Assembly: GCA_900471485.1 (NCBI GenBank)
Contig: UCEU01000035.1
Span: 79,005 to 143,004, forward strand
Length of the DNA: 64,000 nucleotides
DNA from: Hyphomicrobiales bacterium
Lineage (GTDB): Bacteria > Pseudomonadota > Alphaproteobacteria > Rhizobiales > Rhizobiaceae
Direction of reading: 5' to 3'
The notes beneath the pieces are model-generated. The model did no database searches. It was not told the DNA's origin and saw nothing but the letters and a program-made list of their open reading frames with translations. Shown one piece after another: positions 1-7,916 of the stretch (its first letter is position 1; the number at the start of each line of letters is the position of its first letter). Position numbers and translations under genes: made by a program.

Positions 1-587
1 TGTCCGACGAACCGACTTCATCCTTCTACAGAGACAACGCCGCGACCTACGCCGCGCGTGACCGGATGTTGCCAGTCCGCCGCCTCGATGCCTTTCTCTC
101 CAAACTGCGGCCCGGCGCCGCCATTCTGGAACTGGGCTGCGGCGCCGGCCAGGACAGCGCCTACATGCTCTCGAAGGGCTTCGACGTCACCCCGACGGAC
201 GGCTCCACCGAGCTCGCAAGCGAAGCCGAAACCCTGCTCGACCGCCCCGTCGAGATCATGCGCTTCGACGAACTGGACGCCGACGAGGCCTTTGACGGCG
301 TCTGGGCCGAGGCAAGCCTCCTGCATGTTCCACGCGCCCAATTGCCCGATGTCTTCGCCCGCATCCTGCGCGCGCTGAAGCCCGGCGGCCTCATCCACGC
401 CACCTTCAAGGCTGGCGACGCCGAAGGACACGACGGTCTCGGCCGCTATTACAACTACCTGTCCGCCGAACTTCTCTCCGACCTGTTGAGCACCGGCGGC
501 TGGCACGGCATCGTCATCAGCGAGGGAGACGGCGGCGGCTACGACGGCAAGCCGACCCGCTGGCTGTCCATGCGCGCCCAAAAATAA
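1..587 (+). CDS. class I SAM-dependent methyltransferase (5' edge cut by window)
   Basis: The reading frame is open from base 3, and bases 1-2 (TG) are very likely the last two bases of an ATG lying across the window edge, giving M-S-D-E-P as the start. The protein of about 194 residues has the SAM-binding motif I ILELGCGAGQDS near residues 40-52, followed by an acidic strand end (PTDGS) and a motif like ALKPGGLIHATF typical of Methyltransf_11/25 proteins. It is expected to be a soluble cytoplasmic methyltransferase, but the substrate cannot be read from sequence. It converges on ilvC and shares a hairpin terminator with it. An internal ATG at 66 would remove the N-terminal helix and is less likely. 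Confidence 0.8.
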   Translation, partial: SDEPTSSFYRDNAATYAARDRMLPVRRLDAFLSKLRPGAAILELGCGAGQDSAYMLSKGFDVTPTDGSTELASEAETLLDRPVEIMRFDELDADEAFDGVWAEASLLHVPRAQLPDVFARILRALKPGGLIHATFKAGDAEGHDGLGRYYNYLSAELLSDLLSTGGWHGIVISEGDGGGYDGKPTRWLSMRAQK

Positions 588-589
588 AA

Positions 590-614
590 GGCCGGCGCTT
601 TCGCACCGGCCCTT
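590..614. terminator. bidirectional hairpin between methyltransferase and ilvC
   Basis: A 9-bp stem with one G-T pair (590-598 with 603-611, loop TTTC) lies just after the methyltransferase stop, with A-rich sequence to the left and a T-rich stretch to the right. It can serve both converging genes. Confidence 0.6.
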
Positions 615-666
615 CATTTTCAGCTAACGTGTCTGACCAAAGCGTCGGCCAGCCTGTCGCCATCGA

Positions 667-1686
667 TTAGTTGACAGCCTTGTCGACGAGCTTGTTCTTG
701 CCGATCCAAGGCATCATGCCGCGCAGCTTGGCGCCGACTTCTTCGATCGGATGCTCGTCGTTGACGCGGCGGATACCCTTGAAGCGGGCGGCGCCGGCGC
801 GGTATTCCTGCATCCAGTCCGAGGTGAACTTGCCGGTCTGGATGTCCTTCAGGACACGCTTCATCTCGGCCTTGGTCTCTTCGGTGATGATGCGCGGGCC
901 GGTGACGTATTCGCCCCACTCTGCCGTGTTCGAGATCGAGTAGTTCATGTTGGCGATACCGCCTTCATAGATCAGGTCGACGATGAGCTTCACTTCGTGC
1001 AGGCACTCGAAGTAGGCCATTTCAGGCGCGTAGCCAGCTTCCGTCAGCGTTTCGAAGCCGGCGCGGATCAGCTCGACGAGACCGCCGCACAGAACGACCT
1101 GTTCGCCGAAGAGGTCGGTTTCGCACTCTTCGCGGAAGTTGGTTTCGATGATGCCCGAACGGCCGCCGCCGACGCCGCAGGCGTAGGAGAGAGCGAGTTC
1201 AAGAGCATTGCCCGAAGCGTTCTGGTGAACGGCAACGAGGCAAGGAACGCCGCCGCCCTTCTGGTATTCGCCGCGAACCGTGTGGCCCGGGCCCTTCGGC
1301 GCGATCATGACGACGTCGAGCGAAGCCTTCGGCTCGATCAGGCCGAAGTGAACGTTGAGGCCGTGTGCGAATGCGATGGCGGCGCCGTCGCGGATGTTGC
1401 CGGCGATGTCGGCCTTGTAGATGTCGGCCTGCAGTTCGTCAGGCGTCGCCATCATGATCAGGTCGCCCCACTTGGCGGCATCGGCAACGGTCATGACCTT
1501 GAAGCCGTCGGCTTCTGCCTTCTTGATGGTCGGCGAACCGGCCTTCAGCGCGATGGCGACGTTGGCAGCACCGCTGTCCTTCAGGTTCAGCGCGTGGGCG
1601 CGACCCTGGGAGCCGTAGCCGACGATGACGACGTTCTTGGACTTGATGAGGTTGAGGTCTGCATCACGATCGTAATAGACGCGCAT
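667..1686 (-). CDS. ilvC: ketol-acid reductoisomerase (class I, NADP)
   Basis: This enzyme converts acetolactate or acetohydroxybutyrate to dihydroxy acids, the second step of valine, leucine and isoleucine synthesis, using NADPH and Mg2+. At 339 residues it is the short class I form. The N-terminal Rossmann domain carries GYGSQG at residues 23-28. The C-terminal knotted domain has the metal ligands D191, E195, E227 and E231 in the expected spacing. The start MRVYYDRDAD is preceded by an AAGGAA ribosome-binding site. It works downstream of the IlvIH synthase encoded near 20-23 kb. A TetR-family gene lies upstream on the same strand, about 60 bp away. Confidence 0.97.
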   Translation of the reverse strand: MRVYYDRDADLNLIKSKNVVIVGYGSQGRAHALNLKDSGAANVAIALKAGSPTIKKAEADGFKVMTVADAAKWGDLIMMATPDELQADIYKADIAGNIRDGAAIAFAHGLNVHFGLIEPKASLDVVMIAPKGPGHTVRGEYQKGGGVPCLVAVHQNASGNALELALSYACGVGGGRSGIIETNFREECETDLFGEQVVLCGGLVELIRAGFETLTEAGYAPEMAYFECLHEVKLIVDLIYEGGIANMNYSISNTAEWGEYVTGPRIITEETKAEMKRVLKDIQTGKFTSDWMQEYRAGAARFKGIRRVNDEHPIEEVGAKLRGMMPWIGKNKLVDKAVN

Positions 1687-1745
1687 TTGAATTTTCCTTC
1701 CCTTTGCTTGTCTTGTGGACTGTCAGTATTCGGTAAAACTTTTCG

Positions 1746-2399
1746 TCAGACGACGGCCGGCATGTCGGCCAGCGCCTTCTCCGTCCCGTAAAGCCGGAGG
1801 AAGGCGGTCACCGCCTTTTCCGCCTGGCGCGCGGTATCCGTAACGCCCGTGGTGTCTCCAAGCAGCATGCGCACATGCAGGTCGGAGACGATCAGGCCGT
1901 AGAGTGTGTGATAGGCTTCGTCGGCATCGTTGAAGCGCAGCAGCCCTGCCCGCTTGCCGGAATCGATGAGCCCCATGGCGCGACGGTCGATCTGCCGGCG
2001 GCCGCGCTCGAGCAAAAGCTTGCCGAGCTTCGAGCCGTCGCGCGGCGACTGGCCGATCGCCAGCCGGTTCAGCGCCAGCGACACGTCGCCCGCCAGAACC
2101 TCAAGAAGATCACGCGAGAAAATAACGAGATGGTCGTGCAGGCTCGCCGATGTCAGGCGCTCGCCGTTGCGCTCGAAGGTGCGCACCTTGCTCGCCTGAT
2201 AGGCGATCATCGCCGACAGCAGGCCGTCGCGGTCGCCAAACCACTTGTAGAGGCTTTCCTTGGAGCAGTTGGCCGCGCGCGCGACACCCGACGTCGTCAG
2301 CGCCTTTTCGCCGCCATCGACGAGCAACCGCAGCGCCTGCTCCAGAACGGCGTTCTGGCGCGGCGAGAATTCGCTGGGCTCCAAGTTTTCGACAGACAC
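1746..2399 (-). CDS. TetR/AcrR-family transcriptional regulator
   Basis: A 217-residue one-component repressor. The N-terminal TetR_N helix-turn-helix covers about residues 14-62 (GVARAANCSKESLYKWFGDRDGLL), followed by a helical ligand-binding domain. The start is a GTG with GGGAG nine bases upstream. The ATG at 2407 is out of frame. A strong palindrome just upstream (2412-2450) suggests autoregulation. It lies upstream of ilvC on the same strand, but nothing shows that ilvC is its target and the ligand is unknown. Confidence 0.88.
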   Translation of the reverse strand: MSVENLEPSEFSPRQNAVLEQALRLLVDGGEKALTTSGVARAANCSKESLYKWFGDRDGLLSAMIAYQASKVRTFERNGERLTSASLHDHLVIFSRDLLEVLAGDVSLALNRLAIGQSPRDGSKLGKLLLERGRRQIDRRAMGLIDSGKRAGLLRFNDADEAYHTLYGLIVSDLHVRMLLGDTTGVTDTARQAEKAVTAFLRLYGTEKALADMPAVV

Positions 2400-2411
2400 G
2401 GCATTCGCTCC

Positions 2412-2450
2412 CGATAAGTACCGTACGGTACGGTTCGTGAGTGCTTATCG
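2412..2450. promoter_or_regulatory. nested palindromes, probable TetR operator
   Basis: The perfect 12-bp palindrome TACCGTACGGTA lies at 2419-2430, inside an outer inverted repeat CGATAAG (2412-2418) / CTTATCG (2444-2450). It is about 13-50 bp upstream of the TetR gene start, where a repressor would block its own promoter. The link to this TetR protein is an inference from position and symmetry. Confidence 0.55.
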
Positions 2451-2517
2451 CCTAGATGCTCCGATCGGTCAAGAGGTCGCAACGGTCGCCAGGATAATTT
2501 TTCGGCGCGGTGCCGGA

Positions 2518-3420
2518 TTATTCGGCAGCGTTCAGCACCGCATCCACATCGCGCGCCGGCGACAGCCCGTATAGACGGCTATATTCGCGGCTGAACTGTG
2601 ACGGGCTCTGATAACCGACGCGATGGCCGGCGGTGCCGGCGTCCAGCCGCTCGATCAGCATCAAACGCCGCGCTTCGTGCAGGCGGATCTGCTTCTGGTA
2701 CTGCACCGGCGTCATCGCCGTGATCGACTTGAAGTGATGATGGAACGACGAGACGCTCATGTTGACGTGCTCGGCCAGCTCCTCGATGCGCAGTGTCCGC
2801 GCGAAATTTTCGCGCAGCCAGGCGATCGCGCGGGCGATCCGGTTGCCCTGCCGGTCGGCGATCGCGATATCGATCAGCTGGTCGCCGGCAGGTCCCGTCA
2901 GAATGCGATAGAGGATTTCCTGCTCGATCAGCGGCGCCATCGCCGCGATATCCGCTGGACTATCAAGCAAGCGCAGCAGCCTGACCGCCGCATCGAGAAG
3001 CTCCGGCGTCGCGACATTGACGACGATGCCGCGCTGGCCCGATGGCGGCGCCGCGCTACGCTGTATGGTCGAACGACTGAGCAGGTGGAGCAGCTTTTCG
3101 CTGTTGATCGCAAGCGTGATGCAAAGATGCGGAACCTCGGCGCTCGCCTCCACCACCCGCCACGCAACGGGCAGGTCGACCGACGTCAGAAGATAGTCAC
3201 CCGCCCCGTAATTGATGGTATCGGTGCCGAGCTGCAGGCTTTTCGCCCCCTGGATGACCATGGCGAAACAGGGACGGTAGCTGCCGTGGCAAGGCGCGCT
3301 CGGCGTCGTGCGGCGGCTGATCCCGAGCCCTTCGATCCCCGTCTGCACTTCTCCGTCGCCAAGCGCGAAGCGGCCCGCGATCGACGCGATCTCCTGGTAG
3401 CGGTTAAAGAGCAATGTCAT
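2518..3420 (-). CDS. AraC-family regulator with AraC_N domain
   Basis: A 300-residue activator-type protein starting MTLLFNRYQEIA. The longer upstream frame is discounted because an ATG at 3420 has CCGGAAAG about nine bases before it and gives the usual family length. The N-terminal AraC_N domain (residues about 20-180) binds an unknown small effector. The C-terminal HTH_18 double helix-turn-helix is at about residues 195-290 (ELAEHVNMSVSSFHHHFKSITAMTPVQYQK...GYQSPSQFSREYSRLYG). It is divergent from the alcohol dehydrogenase gene. AraC_N regulators commonly control an adjacent oxidoreductase, so that gene is the likely target. Confidence 0.9.
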   Translation of the reverse strand: MTLLFNRYQEIASIAGRFALGDGEVQTGIEGLGISRRTTPSAPCHGSYRPCFAMVIQGAKSLQLGTDTINYGAGDYLLTSVDLPVAWRVVEASAEVPHLCITLAINSEKLLHLLSRSTIQRSAAPPSGQRGIVVNVATPELLDAAVRLLRLLDSPADIAAMAPLIEQEILYRILTGPAGDQLIDIAIADRQGNRIARAIAWLRENFARTLRIEELAEHVNMSVSSFHHHFKSITAMTPVQYQKQIRLHEARRLMLIERLDAGTAGHRVGYQSPSQFSREYSRLYGLSPARDVDAVLNAAE

Positions 3421-3639
3421 CAGGCGCACTTTCCGGTGAGAACGGCTTGCCTGCCGTTTGGACTGCTTATCTAGGATGGATTTGCATGACCGCAAATACC
3501 GCCCTCTCTCACTTTTACGGGTCTCCCGCACTTTTGCAGGATCGTGCAAGAACACGAGAGGATCGCTCTAACACTGCGTGCCGTCTCTGGCGCATAAAGG
3601 CACCATCCCTTTCCACCCCGCCAAAGAAGGATACTTCCC

Positions 3640-4686
3640 ATGCCAATCGCAAGAGGCTACGCCGCTACCGATGCATCCAAGCCGCTGACGCCGTTCACCT
3701 TCGAACGTCGGGACCCGAACGCGGATGACGTCGTCATCGACATCAAGTACGCCGGCATCTGCCACTCCGACATTCACACCGTTCGCAACGAATGGAAGAA
3801 TGCCGTCTACCCGATCGTTCCGGGCCACGAGATCGCCGGCATCGTTTCGGCCGTCGGCGCCAACGTCACCAAGTTCAAGGTCGGCGATCACGTCGGCGTC
3901 GGCTGCTTCGTCGATAGCTGCGTCGGCTGCGCAACCCGCGACCTCGACAACGAGCAGTACATGCCGGGCCTCGTCGGCACCTACAACAGCGTCGATCGCG
4001 ACGGCAAGACAGCAACCCAGGGCGGCTACTCCGACTCGATCGTCGTCAGGGAAGACTACGTCCTGTCGATCCCCGGCAACCTGCCGCTCGACGCCTCCGC
4101 GCCGCTTCTGTGCGCCGGCATCACCCTCTACTCGCCGCTGAAGCACTGGAATGCCGGCCCCGGCAAGAAGGTCGCGATCGTCGGCATGGGCGGCCTCGGC
4201 CACATGGGCGTGAAGCTCGGCTCCGCGATGGGTGCTGATATCACCGTCCTCTCGCAGTCGCTGTCGAAGAAGGAAGACGGCCTGAAGCTCGGCGCCAAGG
4301 AATATTACGCCACGTCCGACGCCTCGACCTTCGAAAAGCTCGCCGGCACCTTCGATCTGATCCTGTGCACCGTTTCCGCCGAGATCGACTGGAATGCCTA
4401 CCTGAACCTGCTGAAGGTCAACGGCACGATGGTCTTGCTCGGCGTTCCGGAAAACGCCGTCCCGGTCCACGCCTTCTCGGTGATCCCCGCCCGCCGCACG
4501 CTGGCCGGCTCGATGATCGGCTCGATCAAGGAAACCCAGGAAATGCTGGACTTCTGCGGCGAGCACAAAATCGTCTCGGAAATCGAGAAGATCAACATCC
4601 AGGACGTCAACGAAGCCTACGAGCGCGTACTGAAGAGCGACGTGCGCTATCGCTTCGTCATCGACATCGCCTCGCTGGCGGCCTGA
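3640..4686 (+). CDS. zinc-dependent alcohol dehydrogenase (CAD/YahK-like)
   Basis: A 348-residue medium-chain NAD(P)-dependent dehydrogenase of the cinnamyl-alcohol/YahK group, reducing aldehydes or oxidising alcohols in the cytosol. The catalytic zinc ligands C41, H63-E64 and C158 are present, and the Rossmann motif GMGGLG is at 182-187. The structural-zinc lobe, normally C-x2-C-x2-C-x7-C, keeps only C94 and C97; positions 100 and 108 are Arg and Met. The protein therefore probably lacks the second zinc. It is divergent from the AraC_N regulator and ends at a strong terminator. Confidence 0.93.
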   Translation: MPIARGYAATDASKPLTPFTFERRDPNADDVVIDIKYAGICHSDIHTVRNEWKNAVYPIVPGHEIAGIVSAVGANVTKFKVGDHVGVGCFVDSCVGCATRDLDNEQYMPGLVGTYNSVDRDGKTATQGGYSDSIVVREDYVLSIPGNLPLDASAPLLCAGITLYSPLKHWNAGPGKKVAIVGMGGLGHMGVKLGSAMGADITVLSQSLSKKEDGLKLGAKEYYATSDASTFEKLAGTFDLILCTVSAEIDWNAYLNLLKVNGTMVLLGVPENAVPVHAFSVIPARRTLAGSMIGSIKETQEMLDFCGEHKIVSEIEKINIQDVNEAYERVLKSDVRYRFVIDIASLAA

Positions 4687-4714
4687 TCGACGACGCCACC
4701 GAATGAAGAACGAA

Positions 4715-4744
4715 AGCCCCGCCAGTCGTCCGGCGGGGCTTTTT
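4715..4744 (+). terminator. rho-independent terminator of alcohol dehydrogenase
   Basis: A perfect 9-bp G/C-rich stem (AGCCCCGCC at 4715-4723 with GGCGGGGCT at 4732-4740) is followed by a T run. Confidence 0.85.
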
Positions 4745-4776
4745 CATGCCCGGATCTCGTACGTCGCGCGGATCGC

Positions 4777-6039
4777 CTATTTGGGATCGGCGATCGTCTC
4801 GCGCTGGGTGATCAGCCGCGCGCTGTGCTGGCCGCTGAGGAAGATCCACAGCCAGCTCCAAGCCACGGCAAAGCGCGAGCGGGTGCCGATCAGGAAGTAG
4901 ATGTGGGCGATGCCCCAGATCCACCAGGCGAGCCCGCCCTTGAGCTTGATGCGGCCGAAATCGGCGATCGCGGCACTCCTGCCGATCGTCGCTAGGCTGC
5001 CCTGATGCCGATACTTGAAGACCGGCGGCGCCTTGCCCGTCAGGCGCGCGCGGATGACCTGGGCCACGTAGCCGCCCTGCTGCTTGGCCGCGGGCGCCAC
5101 GCCCGGAACCGGCGAGCCGCTCTCCTGCATCACCGAGGCCGTGTCGCCTATGACGAAGACGTCAGGCAGACCCGGCGCGGTCAGATCCTTCTCGACGACG
5201 GCACGCCCTGCCCGGTCGGCCGGGATATCGAGCCATCGTGCAGCAGGCGAAGCCTGCACGCCCGCCGCCCAACTGATCGTCCGGCACGGAATGAACTCAT
5301 CCCCGATCTGGACGCCATCAGCCGTGCATTGAGTAACGGGCTTTCCAAGCCGCACCTCGACGCCGAGATCGTTGAGAGCCTTAAGGGCATATTCCGAAAG
5401 CTCCGGCGCGAAGGTCGACAGCACGCGCGGTCCCGCTTCCACCAGCATGACCTTGGCCTTGCGGGTGTCGATGTTGCGGAACTCCTTCGGCAGCGTCTTG
5501 TGCGCGAGCTCTGCGATGATCCCCGCAAGCTCCACGCCGGTCGGACCTGCACCGATGATGACGAAGGTCAGCAACGCATCGCGAGCCGCCGGGTCGGTCG
5601 CGGTTTCCGCTTGTTCGAACGCAAGCAGCACGCGGCGGCGGATGGTGGTCGCGTCCTCGAGCGTCTTCAGCCCCGGCGCCACCGGTTCCCAATCGTCGCG
5701 GCCGAAATAGGCATGGGTCGCGCCCGTCGCCAGCACCAGCGTGTCATAGGAAATGGTCGGCCCGTCGCGAAGCGTGACGGTCTTGGCGACCTTGTCGACA
5801 CCCATGACATCACCCAGCAGCGTCGTCACATCGGGACGGTCGCTGTAGAGATGGCGGATTGGCCAGGCGATCTCGGACGTCGCCAGGATCGTCGTCGCGA
5901 CCTGATAGAGCAGCGGCTGGAACAGATGGTGGTTGCGCCGATCGATCAAAGTGATCTTCACCCCGGCGCCCTTGAGACCATTGACCAGTTGCAGCCCGCC
6001 GAAACCGCCGCCGACAACGACGACATGGTGATCACTCAT
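4777..6039 (-). CDS. ndh: type II NADH:quinone oxidoreductase-like flavoprotein
   Basis: A 420-residue FAD/NAD(P)-binding protein. The N-terminal FAD-binding GGGFGG is at residues 10-15 and the second dinucleotide motif GAGPTGVELAG is near residue 165. The C-terminal tail is hydrophobic (LAWWIWGIAHIYFLIGTRSR), as in monotopic NDH-2 enzymes that pass electrons from NADH to quinone without pumping protons. The start at 6039 (MSDHHVVVVGGG) is chosen because the first strand begins there and AAAGGA lies upstream. An upstream in-frame ATG at 6099 adds 20 unlikely residues. It is monocistronic, converging on the alcohol dehydrogenase. Confidence 0.9.
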   Translation of the reverse strand: MSDHHVVVVGGGFGGLQLVNGLKGAGVKITLIDRRNHHLFQPLLYQVATTILATSEIAWPIRHLYSDRPDVTTLLGDVMGVDKVAKTVTLRDGPTISYDTLVLATGATHAYFGRDDWEPVAPGLKTLEDATTIRRRVLLAFEQAETATDPAARDALLTFVIIGAGPTGVELAGIIAELAHKTLPKEFRNIDTRKAKVMLVEAGPRVLSTFAPELSEYALKALNDLGVEVRLGKPVTQCTADGVQIGDEFIPCRTISWAAGVQASPAARWLDIPADRAGRAVVEKDLTAPGLPDVFVIGDTASVMQESGSPVPGVAPAAKQQGGYVAQVIRARLTGKAPPVFKYRHQGSLATIGRSAAIADFGRIKLKGGLAWWIWGIAHIYFLIGTRSRFAVAWSWLWIFLSGQHSARLITQRETIADPK

Positions 6040-6210
6040 GGAGAATCCTTTGCAATAAGACGCGACCTCCCGCCCCTTCATACGGTCACAGCTTGGCATT
6101 TCGCAATTTTTTCTTTCGCGCCGAAATGTCGCAACTGCGGCCCAGTAGCAAACCGACCAAGCACTCGCGCCGATAACCGAAGCCTATTAGTTGACTCAGT
6201 CTATCAAATA

Positions 6211-6225
6211 GAGGACAAGGTCCTC
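6211..6225. promoter_or_regulatory. inverted repeat in leader of MarR-GNAT gene
   Basis: GAGGAC-aag-GTCCTC is a 6-bp inverted repeat about 20-30 bp before the start codon and just before the AGGAG ribosome-binding site. It could be a MarR autoregulatory site or a leader hairpin; this is inference only. Confidence 0.3.
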
Positions 6226-6243
6226 CATTAGGAGATCTCGTTC

Positions 6244-7161
6244 ATGTTCGATCAGCAACTCGTAGAAGCCGCCCGCGACTTCAATCGCTTTTACACCAAC
6301 TTTCTCGGCGTCCTGAACAAGGCCTATCTCGACACGCCTTTCACGCTTACCGATGCCCGAGTATTGTTCGAGGTGGGATCGCACGACGGTGTAAGCCCCG
6401 TTGCGCTCACCCGCGATCTCCAGCTCGACGCCGCCTATCTCAGCCGGATACTCAAGCGATTCCGAAATGACGGACTTATCGAAACACGGCCGGACCCTTC
6501 CGACGGACGCGGCCAGCTCGTCTTTGTCACTCAAAAGGGACAGGAAACATTTCGCGAGCTTGGCAGGCGCTCCAGCACCCAGATCGGGGCCCGCTTCAAG
6601 GAACTTGCCATCGGACAGCCGCAGAAGATCGTCGGCGCGATGCAGACGATCCGCGCCCTTCTCGATCCCGCTTCCACCACGTCGCCGGCCATTATCCGCG
6701 CCCACCGACCCGGCGATATCGGCTGGATCGTGCAGAGCCAGGCGAAAGCCTACACGGAGGAATACGGCTGGGACATGCGCTTCGAGGGTCTGATCGCCGA
6801 GGTGGCCGGTCGCTTCCTGACGCACTTCGATCCGGCCATGGAATATTGCTGGATCGCCGAGCGCGGTGGCCTCAACATCGGCTCCATCCTCGTAACCAAC
6901 GGCGGCGACGGCGTCGCCAAGCTCCGCCTGCTCTATATCGACAAATCCGCGCGCGGGCTCGGGCTCGGCAAGACGCTGGTCGATGAATGCATCCGCTTCT
7001 CCAGGGACAAGGGATATCGGCAGGTTTCGCTCTGGACCAACGATATTTTGAATGCGGCCCGCGGCATCTACATCAAAGCCGGGTTCCGTCTGGTCTCGGA
7101 AGAAAAACACCACATGTTCGGCCCGGAACTCAACGGCCAGACCTGGGTGCTAGATCTCTAA
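6244..7161 (+). CDS. MarR regulator fused to GNAT N-acetyltransferase
   Basis: A 305-residue two-domain protein. Residues 1-145 form a MarR winged helix (LTDARVLFEVGSHDGVSPVALTRDL, then LSRILKRFRNDGLIET and a DGRGQ wing). Residues about 148-305 are a GNAT acetyltransferase with the acetyl-CoA motif LYIDKSARGLGLGKTL. This MarR-GNAT architecture is a known family of bifunctional regulators; the acetyl acceptor is unknown. The start has AGGAG nine bases upstream. The C-terminus is followed at once by a 14-bp palindrome in front of the next gene, a TetR regulator. Confidence 0.92.
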   Translation: MFDQQLVEAARDFNRFYTNFLGVLNKAYLDTPFTLTDARVLFEVGSHDGVSPVALTRDLQLDAAYLSRILKRFRNDGLIETRPDPSDGRGQLVFVTQKGQETFRELGRRSSTQIGARFKELAIGQPQKIVGAMQTIRALLDPASTTSPAIIRAHRPGDIGWIVQSQAKAYTEEYGWDMRFEGLIAEVAGRFLTHFDPAMEYCWIAERGGLNIGSILVTNGGDGVAKLRLLYIDKSARGLGLGKTLVDECIRFSRDKGYRQVSLWTNDILNAARGIYIKAGFRLVSEEKHHMFGPELNGQTWVLDL

Positions 7162-7162
7162 A

Positions 7163-7207
7163 TTGCGATATCGCAAATTTCCGCTTGATTTGGAAACGAT
7201 CATTTCC
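7163..7207. promoter_or_regulatory. two palindromes upstream of TetR/MFS genes
   Basis: The perfect 14-bp palindrome TTGCGATATCGCAA lies at 7163-7176, beginning one base after the MarR-GNAT stop. A second inverted repeat GGAAA (7192-7196) / TTTCC (7203-7207) is 14 bp before the TetR start. Either is a candidate operator for the TetR protein at 7221; it may also control the MFS gene. Confidence 0.5.
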
Positions 7208-7220
7208 TAATTAGGCGATC

Positions 7221-7838
7221 ATGATCACGGCAACTCTCGACAACAAGACTTCGACACGCGGCCGCCCCCGCGCGTTCAACCTCGACGCGGCGCTCGACAA
7301 GGCGCTCGAGGTGTTTTCCGAGCGTGGATACCAGGCAACCTCGATCAGCGATCTGACCGAAGCCATGGGCCTGACATCGGGCAGTGTCTACAAGGCCTTC
7401 AAGGACAAGCGCGGCGTCTTCCTCTCCGCCTTCGAGCGCTATCGCGTGGTTCGCCGCGCCGTGCTGGAAACGCGGCTCGATAGCGTTGGCAGCGGTCGCG
7501 AGAAAGTCCGGCAGCTGTTGTCGTTCTACGCCGACTCGTCGCACGGGCTGTCCGGCAAACGCGGCTGTCTCGTGGTCAGCAGCGCCAACGATCTCGCCCT
7601 CTTCGACGAGGAAGCCGCGAACCAGATCAAGGCCGCTTCCGCCATCAATGAAGCCCGCATTCTAGACTTACTGCGCCTCGGCCAAGCCGACGGCTCGGTC
7701 TCGCCGTCGGTGGAGGCCGAAAGCTGCGCCCGCACGCTCTTCTGCCTGACGCAGGGCATGCGCATCGCCGGCAAGACCGGCCGGGGCCAGCAGGAAATGG
7801 CCGCCGTCGTGGACAGCGCAATGCAACTCGTCACCTGA
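7221..7838 (+). CDS. TetR-family regulator of adjacent MFS exporter
   Basis: A 205-residue repressor. The N-terminus has the Thr/Arg-rich TSTRGRPRAFN lead-in, then the helix-turn-helix (TSISDLTEAMGLTSGSVYKAFKDKRGVF) at about residues 38-65. The C-terminal domain resembles the TetR_C regions of NemR/AcuR-like proteins, including a conserved GCLV segment. It lies 78 bp upstream of an MFS transporter on the same strand, a standard repressor-exporter pair, and has palindromes in its own promoter region. The inducing ligand is unknown. Confidence 0.9.
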   Translation: MITATLDNKTSTRGRPRAFNLDAALDKALEVFSERGYQATSISDLTEAMGLTSGSVYKAFKDKRGVFLSAFERYRVVRRAVLETRLDSVGSGREKVRQLLSFYADSSHGLSGKRGCLVVSSANDLALFDEEAANQIKAASAINEARILDLLRLGQADGSVSPSVEAESCARTLFCLTQGMRIAGKTGRGQQEMAAVVDSAMQLVT

Positions 7839-7916
7839 CAACATCCAACAAGAGGGGCAACGTTTGCCCCGCATAATCACCAAACCATAATCCGAAAAGC
7901 CCCCATCGGAGCGCAT

